A stretch of DNA of 39,088 nt from the IMG/VR virus record IMGVR_UViG_3300037427_001344, positions 1 through 39,088 of that record, one strand, 5' to 3'. Below are positions 1-8,887 of the stretch, in pieces; position 1 is the first letter of the stretch, and each line of letters starts with the position of its first letter. Below the pieces are notes generated by a model, which saw nothing but the letters and a program-made list of their open reading frames with translations, was not told where the DNA came from and ran no database searches. This stretch comes from a virus. Position numbers and translations under genes: made by a program.

Positions 1-348
1 TTTAATGAGTCTACTTATTTTATAAGCCACGATCAAATATTTTTATACAAAAGAAAAGATAAGTGGACAGCTCCAAAAGGTTATTGTTTTGTAAAACCTT
101 TAAAAGCAATAGATCAATTTAATATTGAATCTGAAAAACCTCTACAAGGTATTGTTAAATATTCAGACGGTACAGTAGAAGTAAATGACTTAGTTGGTTT
201 TAGACCAAGTAGTCAATATGAATTTATAGTTGACGGTGAAAGACTATATAGAGTTTTATCTAATTTTATTACAATCAAATATGAATATCAAGGAGACGAA
301 GAAGAATATAATCCAAGCTGGGCAGAGAGCAGTGGAAGAACTGATTAA
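1..348 (+). CDS. GroES-like co-chaperonin, 5' truncated
   Basis: The gene enters from outside the window and reads open in frame 1 for 115 codons to a TAA at 346-348. The residues suggest a chaperonin-10 fold: a KGYCFVKPL strand, then GIVKYSDG, then VNDLVGF and finally EFIVDGERLYRVL followed by an ITIKYE strand. This order resembles the end of GroES, where a 'GD.V.F' strand is followed by a 'VDGE..' hairpin and a final strand. Known phage co-chaperonins (T4 gp31 is the classic case) help host GroEL fold the capsid protein, and the position just before the packaging and head genes suits that role. The tail EEEYNPSWAESSGRTD is an acidic extension not found in GroES. The start and any mobile loop lie partly outside the window. 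The call is by motif only. Confidence 0.6.
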   Translation, partial: FNESTYFISHDQIFLYKRKDKWTAPKGYCFVKPLKAIDQFNIESEKPLQGIVKYSDGTVEVNDLVGFRPSSQYEFIVDGERLYRVLSNFITIKYEYQGDEEEYNPSWAESSGRTD

Positions 349-556
349 GGTCGCTAAAGAGCCTATTGTAGATTCTGACGACGATATATCAGCTGATAGA
401 TTAAAGAATGCTGCGGCTACTAAAAAGCTAGCTATATTTGATGCATTTGAAATACTTAACAGAATCCAAGAAGAAGAGAACTTGCTTGAAGGCAAGGAAC
501 CTGAAGAGAAAAAGGAAACAGTTTTTAGAGGATTTGCAGAGGGAAGATCTAAGTGA
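281..556 (+). CDS. Small protein in the terminase small subunit position
   Basis: This 91-residue protein is mostly charged and probably helical (AGQRAVEELIKVAKE, then ADRLKNAAATKKLAIFDAFE), with an acidic C-terminal tail. I prefer the ATG at 281 to an upstream TTG at 230 because the preceding residues look like out-of-frame noise from the neighbouring gene. The gene overlaps the end of the co-chaperonin gene by 68 bp in another frame. Its stop (TGA 554-556) overlaps the terminase ATG at 556, which suggests translational coupling. Small terminase subunits usually sit here, recognise phage DNA and feed it to the large subunit. No helix-turn-helix is obvious, so the function rests on position and size. 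Confidence 0.55.
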   Translation: MNIKETKKNIIQAGQRAVEELIKVAKEPIVDSDDDISADRLKNAAATKKLAIFDAFEILNRIQEEENLLEGKEPEEKKETVFRGFAEGRSK

Positions 557-2769
557 TGTACGAGCAAGATTTATTTAAAATAATAGAACCAATTAAAAAA
601 ACGACTATTAGTCGTCTTAACAAAGGTAAAAAATGGAAATATGGATATAATAAAGAACATGATATTGTTGTTATCTCAAAGACGGGAAAAATTGGTGAAG
701 TCATTGAAATCCAAGGTTTGCGAATTGGCTTGCCGTTGGAACCAAAAGGAGTGTACGTGCACCCCAAAAACAAATGGGTAAAATTTGAACAACCTAAAGA
801 ATTATCTCGTTTAAAGAATATATTTGATTGGAGAAACTATCCTGAAGAGAAAAAAGATCAGTGGTACGATTATATAGACGAGGAGTTTAAAAGAAGAGAC
901 GAAGGGTTTTGGTTTATGAACAATGGTAAACCAACTTATATAGTAGGAACTCATTATATGTACTTGCAATGGAGCAAGATAGATGTTGGAGCTCCAGACT
1001 TTAGGGACGCAAATAGATTGTTCTTTATATTCTGGGAGGCTTGTAAAGCAGACAAAAGATGTTACGGTATGTGTTATCTAAAGAACAGAAGATCAGGGTT
1101 TTCGTTCATGTCATCTGCAGAAACAGTTAATTTGGCCACTATATCGAGTGATAGTAGATATGGGATACTATCTAAAACAGGTTCAGATGCGAAAAAAATG
1201 TTCACAGACAAAGTTGTTCCTATATCGATTAACTATCCATTCTTTTTTAAACCTGTCCAAGATGGTATGGATCGTCCTAAATCCGAACTTGCTTATAGAG
1301 TGCCTGCTAGTAAATTTACAAGAAAGAAAATGTCAGCTACAGATGGCATGGAGGAAATTGAAGGGTTAGACACTACTATTGATTGGAAGAATACAGGTGA
1401 CAATAGTTATGATGGTGAAAAATTAGCATTATTAGTACATGATGAAAGTGGTAAATGGGAAAGACCAGATAATATATTAAACAACTGGCGTGTTACAAAA
1501 ACATGTCTTAGATTAGGTAGTAGGATTATAGGTAAGTGTATGATGGGGTCAACTTCCAACGCCCTAGATAAAGGTGGAGATAACTTCAAAAAACTATACA
1601 ATGCATCAGACGTCACTAAAAGAAATAGAAATGGTCAGACAAAGTCTGGTTTATACTCTTTGTTTATCCCAATGGAGTGGAACTACGAAGGATTTATTGA
1701 CGAGCACGGAGTTCCAGTATTCACTACTCCTGACACAGATGTGTTTGCCCCAGACGGTGAACTAATAGATATAGGAGTAGTAGATAGTTGGCAAAATGAA
1801 GTAGATGGCTTAAAAGGAGATCAAGATGCTTTAAACGAATTCTACAGACAGTTCCCAAGAACTACAGAGCACGCGTTTAGGGATGAATCAAAAGGTAGTA
1901 TATTTAACTTAGTTAAGATATACGAGCAGATAGATTACAACGAAGAAATGTCTAGAACCCTAGGAGTTACTCAAGGTAATTTTCAATGGGTCAATGGAAT
2001 TAAAGATTCACAAGTGATATTCTATCCAGATCCAAAGGGTAGATTTAAAGTTAGTTGGGTTCCACCTTCTAGCATACAAAATAGAGTGGTTTTAAAAAAT
2101 GGTATAAAATATCCTGGTAATGAACACATGGGGGCATTTGGTTGTGACTCTTATGATATATCGGGAACCGTAGATGGAGAAGGATCTAAAGGAGCACTAC
2201 ACGGCTTAACCAGGTTTAGTATGGAGGACGCTCCTGCGAATAGCTTCTTTTTAGAATACTTATCAAGACCACCTACGGCTGAAATATTCTTTGAAGATGT
2301 TTTAATGGCGTTAGTGTTTTATGGAATGCCAATACTCGCGGAGAATAATAAACCTAGATTATTATACTATTTAAGAAGAAGAGGGTATAGAGGTTTTTCT
2401 ATGAATCGACCTGATAAAATATGGAATAAATTATCTGTAGCGGAGAAAGAAGTTGGTGGAATACCAAACTCTAGTGAGGATATAAAACAAGCTCACGCGG
2501 CAGCAATCGAGATGTATATTCAAGATCACGTAGGCGTGAAACAAGATGGAACTTTTGGAGACTTGTATTTCAATGCTTTGTTAAATGATTGGAGTAGGTT
2601 CGATATAAACAAAAGAACGAAGTATGATGCGTCTATAAGTTCTGGTTTGGCTATTATGGCAAATAATAGGCATTTATATGCGCCAAACGCTAAGGTTGAA
2701 AAACCTAAATTAAATATAAACATTTCCAAGTATAGTAATACTGGGACTAATTCACAAATAATAAAATAA
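556..2769 (+). CDS. terL: Terminase large subunit (packaging ATPase and nuclease)
   Basis: The 737-residue protein would drive ATP-dependent packaging of DNA through the portal and cut it into genome lengths. A Walker-A-like loop reads YLKNRRSGFSF at about residues 174-184. It has Phe where the usual GK(S/T) lysine sits, so an upstream Lys or Arg (K176, R178, R179) may serve instead. A Walker B strand is ALLVHDE with D296 and E297. The C-terminal RNase-H-like nuclease appears to begin with GCDSYD (D531, D534), and a later acidic-hydrophobic helix contains EDVLMALVFYG. I chose ATG 556 over GTG 553 because ATG overlaps the stop of the upstream gene. The portal gene starts 4 bp after this one ends. 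Confidence 0.88.
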   Translation: MYEQDLFKIIEPIKKTTISRLNKGKKWKYGYNKEHDIVVISKTGKIGEVIEIQGLRIGLPLEPKGVYVHPKNKWVKFEQPKELSRLKNIFDWRNYPEEKKDQWYDYIDEEFKRRDEGFWFMNNGKPTYIVGTHYMYLQWSKIDVGAPDFRDANRLFFIFWEACKADKRCYGMCYLKNRRSGFSFMSSAETVNLATISSDSRYGILSKTGSDAKKMFTDKVVPISINYPFFFKPVQDGMDRPKSELAYRVPASKFTRKKMSATDGMEEIEGLDTTIDWKNTGDNSYDGEKLALLVHDESGKWERPDNILNNWRVTKTCLRLGSRIIGKCMMGSTSNALDKGGDNFKKLYNASDVTKRNRNGQTKSGLYSLFIPMEWNYEGFIDEHGVPVFTTPDTDVFAPDGELIDIGVVDSWQNEVDGLKGDQDALNEFYRQFPRTTEHAFRDESKGSIFNLVKIYEQIDYNEEMSRTLGVTQGNFQWVNGIKDSQVIFYPDPKGRFKVSWVPPSSIQNRVVLKNGIKYPGNEHMGAFGCDSYDISGTVDGEGSKGALHGLTRFSMEDAPANSFFLEYLSRPPTAEIFFEDVLMALVFYGMPILAENNKPRLLYYLRRRGYRGFSMNRPDKIWNKLSVAEKEVGGIPNSSEDIKQAHAAAIEMYIQDHVGVKQDGTFGDLYFNALLNDWSRFDINKRTKYDASISSGLAIMANNRHLYAPNAKVEKPKLNINISKYSNTGTNSQIIK

Positions 2770-2773
2770 ATAT

Positions 2774-5191
2774 ATGGCAGAGTCTGGCAATAGTTATTTT
2801 CCAAATCAAACTGTAAGTGACGCTGAAAAGCTGAGCTACGATTATGGTTTAAAGGTTGGTAAAGCAATAGAGCAAGAGTGGTTTAATAATGATAGAAGTC
2901 TTAATAGATATAAATCTAATCAAAACAATTTTCATAGTTTAAGGTTGTACGCTCGTGGCGAGCAATCAATTCAAAAATACAAGGATGAATTATCTATAAA
3001 CGGTGATTTGTCCTATTTAAATTTAGACTGGAAACCAGTACCTATTATATCTAAATTTGTGGATATAGTTGTGAACGGTATTGCTGAAAGAACTTATGAC
3101 ATAAAAGCGTTCTCGCAAGACCCACATGGTGTTGCCAAGCGAACAAAATATATGGAGTCCATACTTTCAGATATGAGAACAAGAGAGTTAAATGAATTTT
3201 CTAAAGAGGCCTTTGGAATATCTATAGCTGAGAATGATGAGGATACTTTGCCTGAAACAAAAGAAGAGTTAGAATTACACATGCAGTTAACTTACAAGCA
3301 GGCTGTAGAATTAGCAGAAGAACAAGCTTTAAATGTTTTAATGGAAGGTAATAAATACGAATTAATTAAAAAGCAGTTTTATTATGATCTAACGGTGTTG
3401 GGTATAGGTGCTGTTAAAACCTCGTTTAATACCTCTGAGGGTGTTGTTATAGATTATGTAGATCCAGCCAACTTGGTCTATTCTTACACTGAGTCACCTT
3501 ATTTTGACGATATATATTATGTTGGTGAGGTTAAAACTATCCCTGTAAATGAATTAGCAAAACAATTTCCTCATTTAACAGAAGTTGATCTTGAGGATAT
3601 AATGAAAAACAAACCCAACAACAGATCTAATTACAACTCTATACATGCCTATGATAAGGAGGACAATAATACTATTCAAGTTTTATATTTCAACTGGAAA
3701 TCGTACATGAACGAAGTGTATAAAGTGAAAGAAACTGGAACAGGTGCTGATAAAATTATACCTAAAGACGACACGTTTAATCCACCACAAGAAAAAGAGG
3801 GTGGATATAGTAGAATGCTGCGATCTGTAGAGTGTCTATATGACGGCGCTATGATTTTAGGCACTGACAAACTACTTAGATGGGAAATGGCATCTAATAT
3901 GATGCGTCCTAAAAGTGACTTTACTAAAGTAAAAATGAACTATGCTATTGTAGCGCCAAGAATGTATAATGGAAAAATAGATTCATTAGTGAAACGTATA
4001 ACTGGTTTTGCTGATATGATACAGTTAACTCATTTGAAATTACAACAAGTAATGGCTAGAATGGTGCCAGATGGTGTTTATTTAGACGCAGATGGTTTGG
4101 CAGAAGTTGATTTGGGTAATGGAACTAACTACAATCCACAAGAAGCATTAAACATGTTCTTTCAAACTGGTAGTGTTATAGGTAGATCATTCACAAGTGA
4201 AGGCGACATGAATCCTGGTAAAGTACCTATTCAAGAAATAACATCTGGATCTGGCGGTAACAAAATGCAAGCTCTTATAGGTAATTATAATTACTACTTA
4301 CAAATGATAAGAGACGTAACCGGACTTAACGAAGCTAGAGACGGTAGTATGCCAGATAAAAATGCTTTAGTGGGGGTGCAAAAATTAGCTGCTGCTAATT
4401 CTAATACAGCAACTAGACATATACTGCAGGCTGGTTTATATTTAACTGCTGAAACAGCAGAGTGTTTATCACTTAGAGTTTCGGACATTATAGAGTATTC
4501 TCCAACTAAAGACGCTTTTATTCAAGCGATAGGCGTGCATAATGTAGCTACATTAGAAGAAATGCAAGATCTGCATTTATATGACTTTGGTATATTTATA
4601 GATTTAATGCCAGATGAAGAAGAAAAAATGATGTTAGAAAACAATATACAAATGGCGCTGCAACAACAAAGCATAGAACTTGAAGATGCTATTGATGTTA
4701 GGGATATAAAAAATGTTAAACTAGCAAACCAATTGTTAAAGATAAGAAGAGCTAAGAAACAAGAAAGAGACAGACAGTTGCAATTAGAAAATATCCAAGC
4801 GCAAGCCCAATCTAACGCTCAAGCAGCTCAAGCGGCTGCCCAGACTGAAGTTCAAAAAGAACAAGCATTAACACAAAATAAGGCTCAACTTGAGCAAATG
4901 AAAGCGCAAATTGACGCTCAGAAAATGCAACAAGAAGTTGCCATGAAGAAAGAGTTAATGGCCCTAGAATTCCAATACAACATGCAATTAAAAGGAGTTG
5001 AAGTTGATGGAATGAAAGATAGAGAAAAGCAAAAGGAAGATAGAAAAGACGAGAGAACAAAAATTCAAGCAACACAACAATCAGAAATGATTGAACAAAG
5101 AAATAGTGGAAAACCACCTAAAAACTTTGAATCCGCAGGTAATGATACCTTAGGCGGGGGATTTGATTTAGGCGCGTTTGACCCTAGTTAA
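2774..5191 (+). CDS. Portal protein
   Basis: This 805-residue protein directly follows the terminase and precedes the scaffold-like gene, the standard place for a portal. The portal is the dodecameric ring at one head vertex through which DNA enters and leaves. The body (about residues 1-620) is mixed alpha/beta with a long helical stretch (GFADMIQLTHLKLQQVMARM) and a TGLNEARDGSMPDKNALVGV segment typical of portal stem/crown regions. Residues about 660-775 are a Gln/Ala/Lys-rich coiled coil, like the C-terminal barrel helices of P22-type portals that reach into the head. The last 21 residues are a glycine-rich tail starting FESAGND at residue 785, a motif also seen in the next protein. The size suits large P22-like or crAss-like portals. 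Family membership is inferred from position and overall character. Confidence 0.8.
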   Translation: MAESGNSYFPNQTVSDAEKLSYDYGLKVGKAIEQEWFNNDRSLNRYKSNQNNFHSLRLYARGEQSIQKYKDELSINGDLSYLNLDWKPVPIISKFVDIVVNGIAERTYDIKAFSQDPHGVAKRTKYMESILSDMRTRELNEFSKEAFGISIAENDEDTLPETKEELELHMQLTYKQAVELAEEQALNVLMEGNKYELIKKQFYYDLTVLGIGAVKTSFNTSEGVVIDYVDPANLVYSYTESPYFDDIYYVGEVKTIPVNELAKQFPHLTEVDLEDIMKNKPNNRSNYNSIHAYDKEDNNTIQVLYFNWKSYMNEVYKVKETGTGADKIIPKDDTFNPPQEKEGGYSRMLRSVECLYDGAMILGTDKLLRWEMASNMMRPKSDFTKVKMNYAIVAPRMYNGKIDSLVKRITGFADMIQLTHLKLQQVMARMVPDGVYLDADGLAEVDLGNGTNYNPQEALNMFFQTGSVIGRSFTSEGDMNPGKVPIQEITSGSGGNKMQALIGNYNYYLQMIRDVTGLNEARDGSMPDKNALVGVQKLAAANSNTATRHILQAGLYLTAETAECLSLRVSDIIEYSPTKDAFIQAIGVHNVATLEEMQDLHLYDFGIFIDLMPDEEEKMMLENNIQMALQQQSIELEDAIDVRDIKNVKLANQLLKIRRAKKQERDRQLQLENIQAQAQSNAQAAQAAAQTEVQKEQALTQNKAQLEQMKAQIDAQKMQQEVAMKKELMALEFQYNMQLKGVEVDGMKDREKQKEDRKDERTKIQATQQSEMIEQRNSGKPPKNFESAGNDTLGGGFDLGAFDPS

Positions 5192-5219
5192 AATTTATTA
5201 ATTATTATTATATTATATT

Positions 5220-6410
5220 ATGGAAGAAAAAGATGAACAAGTAGTTGAAGAGACTACCCAAGAAACAACTGAACAAGTTGATGAAAGTAAATTTGAATCT
5301 GCTGGTGACGATAGTGTTATAAAAGTAGATTTAAACAAACCACCAACACCAAAAGAAGAGAAAAATGAAACTAAAGAAGATAACGCTGACGACAGCGGAG
5401 TGGTTGCAGGGTCTGAAAACGCCGAGCCCACACAAGAACAAGAAGAAGTACAACCGGAAGCTGAAACACAAGAAACTCCAGTATTAGAAGAAATTACTGA
5501 AGAAGAAGTTGAAGAGCAAGTTGAAGAAATGGCTACTGAAGCAGAAGAAGCTATTAAAGAAAACTTAGAAACCGGTAAACCATTACCAGAGAATATCCAA
5601 AAGTTAATGGACTTTATGGAAGAAACTGGTGGAGATTTAAATGACTATGTAAAGCTTAACCAAGATTATTCAAAATTAGATGATCAAAATCTATTATACG
5701 AATACTACAAGCAAACAAAACCTCATTTAAATAACGAAGAAATTAACTTCCTTATGGAAGATTCGTTCTCTTATGACGAAGAAGTTGATGAAGATAGAGA
5801 TATACGAAGAAAGAAATTAGCGCTAAAAGAGCAAGTTGCCAGCGCTAGAGCCCATCTGGACGGGCAAAAGTCCAAATACTATGAAGAAATTAAAGCTGGT
5901 TCAAAGCTCACGGGTGAGCAGCAGAAAGCAGTTGATTTCTTTAATAGATACAACAAGGAGTCAGAAGCAACTAAAAAAACAGTTAAAACAAACTCTGACA
6001 TTTTTACACAGAAAACAAATAATGTTTTCAACGACAAGTTCAAAGGTTTTGAATATAACGTCGGTGATAAAAAATACAGGTTTAATGTAAACAACGCCGA
6101 AGAGGTTAAAAATACCCAGAGCGATATAAGTAATTTCACCAAAAAGTTTTTGGATAAGAATTCTGCTTTAACAGACGCTAAGGGTTATCACAAATCTCTA
6201 TACACGGCGATGAATGCGGACGCTGTTGCAAAACACTTTTATGAACAAGGAAAAGCTGATGCTATGAAAGATAGTGTTGCTAAGGCCAAAAATGTTAATA
6301 TGAATCCAAGACAAGCTCATGGAAAGATTGAAGCAGGTGGTTTGAAGTTCAAAGTGCTAGGAGAAGATTCTTCTGATTTTAAGTTTAAAATTAAAAACAA
6401 AAATAAATAA
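5220..6410 (+). CDS. Acidic scaffold-like protein
   Basis: The 396-residue protein lies between portal and capsid genes, where head scaffolding proteins are usually encoded. The first ~120 residues are very rich in Glu and look disordered. The middle is helical and charged (LALKEQVASARAHLDGQKSKYYEEI), and the C-terminal third is basic, ending in KFKIKNKNK. An acidic N-terminus with a basic tail is common in scaffolds, whose C-terminal helices bind the capsid protein. Residues 25-31 read FESAGDD, matching the end of the portal protein. No catalytic motif was seen, so a scaffold-protease fusion is not supported. The start follows a long A/T leader with no Shine-Dalgarno sequence. Confidence 0.65.
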   Translation: MEEKDEQVVEETTQETTEQVDESKFESAGDDSVIKVDLNKPPTPKEEKNETKEDNADDSGVVAGSENAEPTQEQEEVQPEAETQETPVLEEITEEEVEEQVEEMATEAEEAIKENLETGKPLPENIQKLMDFMEETGGDLNDYVKLNQDYSKLDDQNLLYEYYKQTKPHLNNEEINFLMEDSFSYDEEVDEDRDIRRKKLALKEQVASARAHLDGQKSKYYEEIKAGSKLTGEQQKAVDFFNRYNKESEATKKTVKTNSDIFTQKTNNVFNDKFKGFEYNVGDKKYRFNVNNAEEVKNTQSDISNFTKKFLDKNSALTDAKGYHKSLYTAMNADAVAKHFYEQGKADAMKDSVAKAKNVNMNPRQAHGKIEAGGLKFKVLGEDSSDFKFKIKNKNK

Positions 6411-6430
6411 AAATTTAAAATTATTACAAA

Positions 6431-7852
6431 ATGGCAATTACAGGAGTAACGGCGGGTGCATTGACACCATCGCCAAGAAAACAGACGCTTGCGTCTGCAT
6501 ATATTGACTTTGCTGACGGTTCCTCAGGGAATGACTGGTCGCAACAATACCTACCAGACTTGATGGAAAAAGAAGCAGAGATTTTTGGAAACAGAACTAT
6601 CTCAGGTTTCTTATCACAAGTTGGAGCTGAAGAAGCTATGGCCTCTGACCAAGTTGTTTGGTCTGAGCAAGGTAGATTACATTTACATTACAAAAATTGT
6701 ACTGTATCAACTAATACAATTACTATTGTTAACGAAACTGATGGTTCTGCATCTGTATCTACACACGGTATACGTAAAGGTGACATGGTATTAATCTCAG
6801 ACGCTAATGCAACTATTAGAGCTTTCGTTAATGACGTGGCTGCTGATACTATTGCAGTATTACCTTATACTCACGCGAATATCGCTGGTGCTGGTGTTGC
6901 TAGTACAACTAACGTTAGTGTATTAGTTTACGGTTCTGAGTACGTTAAAGGTGTTACAGGAAGAGACGGGGCTAACGCGCCAACGTTCAAATCTTATAGC
7001 AACAAACCAATCATATTAAAAGACAAGTATGAGATCTCTGGATCTGATGCGTCTGCAATTGGTTGGGTTGAAGTTTCTGGTGAAGACGGTCAGAATGGAT
7101 ACTTATGGTACTTAAAAGCCGAAGGTGATACTAGAGCTAGATTTACTGATTATTTAGAAATGGCAATGCTTGAGTCTGTATCAGCAACTGTTACGGTTAC
7201 TAATACTGATTCAGCTACTGGTGGTACAATGACTGGTACTGAAGGTTTATTCGCTGCTATCGAAGCAAGAGGTAATCAAACTTCTGGTGTTACTGGTGTT
7301 AATGCTGCTACTGATTTAGCAGAATTTGACGCTATCTTAGCTGAGTTTGATAAAAACGGCGCTATTGAGGAGAACATGATGTTTGTTGATAGATCAACTG
7401 CTTTAGCAATGGATGACATGTTAGCTTCTATGAATTCTTATGGGGCTGGTGGTACTTCTTACGGAGTATTCAATAACTCTGAAGACATGGCTTTAAACTT
7501 AGGTTTCTCTGGTTTCAGAAGAGGTTCTTATGACTTCTATAAGTCTGACTGGAAATATCTAAACGATGCAGCTGCTAGAGGTGGTATGATTGATACTGTT
7601 AGTAATATTCGTGGGGCTATAATTCCAGCGGGTGTATCGTCTGTATACGATCAAACTTTAGGTAAAAACCTAAAACGTCCATTCTTACATGTTAGATATA
7701 GAGCTTCGCAAACTGAATCAAGAAAAATGAAAACTTGGGTAACAGGAGCGGTTGGAGCTGTAACATCTGATCTAGATGCAATGGAAGTACACTATTTATC
7801 TGAAAGATGCTTAGTGGTTCAAGGTGCAAACAATTTCATGTTAATGAACTAA
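6431..7852 (+). CDS. Major capsid protein
   Basis: This 473-residue protein would form the icosahedral shell. Support comes from its position after portal and scaffold, a suitable size, and a mixed alpha/beta sequence with alternating small and aromatic residues. It has a helix-rich N-terminal arm (WSQQYLPDLMEKEAEIF), a long beta-rich middle (residues about 85-200), a helix before residue 320 (AEFDAILAEFDKNG), and a beta-rich end with LSERCLVVQGANNFMLM. Such a pattern suits an HK97-fold capsid protein, perhaps with an insertion between residues 95 and 180. Codons are more uniform (many GGT, GCT and ACT) than in neighbouring genes, which fits very high expression. It is followed by a strong terminator. 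No decisive fold motif can be read by eye. Confidence 0.78.
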   Translation: MAITGVTAGALTPSPRKQTLASAYIDFADGSSGNDWSQQYLPDLMEKEAEIFGNRTISGFLSQVGAEEAMASDQVVWSEQGRLHLHYKNCTVSTNTITIVNETDGSASVSTHGIRKGDMVLISDANATIRAFVNDVAADTIAVLPYTHANIAGAGVASTTNVSVLVYGSEYVKGVTGRDGANAPTFKSYSNKPIILKDKYEISGSDASAIGWVEVSGEDGQNGYLWYLKAEGDTRARFTDYLEMAMLESVSATVTVTNTDSATGGTMTGTEGLFAAIEARGNQTSGVTGVNAATDLAEFDAILAEFDKNGAIEENMMFVDRSTALAMDDMLASMNSYGAGGTSYGVFNNSEDMALNLGFSGFRRGSYDFYKSDWKYLNDAAARGGMIDTVSNIRGAIIPAGVSSVYDQTLGKNLKRPFLHVRYRASQTESRKMKTWVTGAVGAVTSDLDAMEVHYLSERCLVVQGANNFMLMN

Positions 7853-7864
7853 GCACAATTATTT

Positions 7865-7907
7865 TAAAGAGACTGGGATTAATTTCCCAGTCCCTTTATT
7901 TTTATTA
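7865..7907 (+). terminator. Intrinsic terminator after the capsid gene
   Basis: An 8-bp perfect stem, GACTGGGA at 7871-7878 with TCCCAGTC at 7885-7892, encloses a TTAATT loop. After one A-C mismatch it extends by about five more pairs into flanking AAAG/CTTT. The descending arm runs into a T-rich tract (CTTTATTTTTATT). This is a textbook rho-independent terminator and the strongest hairpin seen in the window. It should end or attenuate transcripts from the upstream packaging and head genes, or protect the 3' end of capsid mRNA. Confidence 0.88.
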
Positions 7908-7927
7908 ATTTTATTATATATTATATT

Positions 7928-8827
7928 ATGGCAAAAAAAGAAAACAAAGGCATTTTTAACAAAATGCAAGATGCTTTTACTAAAAATGAAAAAAGCGTTG
8001 ATCAAACATTAACTGTAGACAATACAGAGGTGGAAACAACTCCACCGGTTGTAAAACAACCAAAGATTAAAACTCCAGTTATGGACGTTCCACAACCAAA
8101 AAAAAATACTTGGGAAATAAAAGATAGACTCTATGTTTTAAAAAACGATAGAGCACCATTAAGTTATTCGATCAAAACGTCTGGTATTTACTATTTTGAC
8201 AAAGAGGCGGGTTATGAAAGAGAGTTAAAATACACGTCCAATCAGAGAACTGTATTTGTAGATGAGATGAAAGGAGAGCAGAGGCTAGAACATATTGTTT
8301 TTAGAAATGGTAGTTTATTTGTACCTAAAAACAAAGTAACACTACAACAGTTATTATCCTTATATCATCCTTTAAAAGATAGGCTTTTTGAAGAAGTCAA
8401 TAAAGAAGCTGAGGCTATAGATGAGATTGGTGATTTAGAAACCGAAATAGCGGCATTAAACGCTGCTCAATCTATAGATATAGATATGGCTGAGGCAGTT
8501 ATGCGTGTTGAGGTTGGTTCTAAAGTATCAGAGATGAGTTCTAAAGAGCTTAAAAGAGATTTGTTACTATATGCTAAAAGAAATCCTAGATTATTCTTAG
8601 ATTTAGTAAATGATGAAAACGTTGTTTTAAGAAACTTTGGTATTAAAGCAACGGAAATGGGGATAATTAAGTTATCTCAAGATCAAAGAACTTTTTCATG
8701 GGGATCTAATGATAGAAAACTAATGAATGTTCCTTTTGACGAACACCCTTACTCAGCTTTAGCTGCTTGGTTTAAAACTGACGAAGGAATGGAGATTTAC
8801 TCCAATATTGAAAAACGATTAAAATAA
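7928..8827 (+). CDS. Head-associated protein of unknown function
   Basis: This 299-residue protein is the first gene past the capsid terminator. It has a basic, low-complexity N-terminal region (about residues 1-60, rich in Lys, Pro and Thr), a probable beta-rich domain (about 62-135), a helical acidic linker (EEVNKEAEAIDEIGDLETEIAALNAA) and a C-terminal domain containing NPRLFLDLVNDENVVLRNFG and DEHPYSALAAWFKTDEGME. The C-terminal block looks conserved rather than random. I have the impression of similar proteins after capsid genes in other marine phages, but could not check. No signal peptide, membrane helix or enzyme motif was seen. Position suggests a head completion, minor capsid or assembly protein. 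The leader is A/T-rich without a Shine-Dalgarno sequence. Confidence 0.6.
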   Translation: MAKKENKGIFNKMQDAFTKNEKSVDQTLTVDNTEVETTPPVVKQPKIKTPVMDVPQPKKNTWEIKDRLYVLKNDRAPLSYSIKTSGIYYFDKEAGYERELKYTSNQRTVFVDEMKGEQRLEHIVFRNGSLFVPKNKVTLQQLLSLYHPLKDRLFEEVNKEAEAIDEIGDLETEIAALNAAQSIDIDMAEAVMRVEVGSKVSEMSSKELKRDLLLYAKRNPRLFLDLVNDENVVLRNFGIKATEMGIIKLSQDQRTFSWGSNDRKLMNVPFDEHPYSALAAWFKTDEGMEIYSNIEKRLK

Positions 8828-8841
8828 TAATCACTTGTAGA

Positions 8842-8867
8842 TGCAGTCGCTCTACGGGGCGATTGCA
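8842..8867 (+). other. Intergenic RNA hairpin without a U-tract
   Basis: The 60-bp gap between the head-associated gene and the first ring gene holds a 9-bp stem, TGCAGTCGC (8842-8850) and GCGATTGCA (8859-8867), with one G-U pair and an 8-base loop. It is followed by A-rich sequence, not a run of T, so it is unlikely to be an intrinsic terminator. TGTAGA just upstream (8836-8841) could pair instead with TCTAC in the loop (8851-8855), giving a competing fold. A processing site, mRNA stabiliser or attenuator are possible roles. Confidence 0.5.
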
Positions 8868-8887
8868 AATACAAACAAAAAGAAATT

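Noticed and set aside
230-280. TTG start at 230 for the terminase-small-subunit-like gene
   Set aside because: It adds 17 residues that look like frame-shifted co-chaperonin sequence. ATG 281 is the better start.
4812-5117. 101-codon open frame on the minus strand within the portal gene
   Set aside because: It is the complement of the Gln/Ala/Lys coiled coil, which gives a falsely hydrophobic protein.
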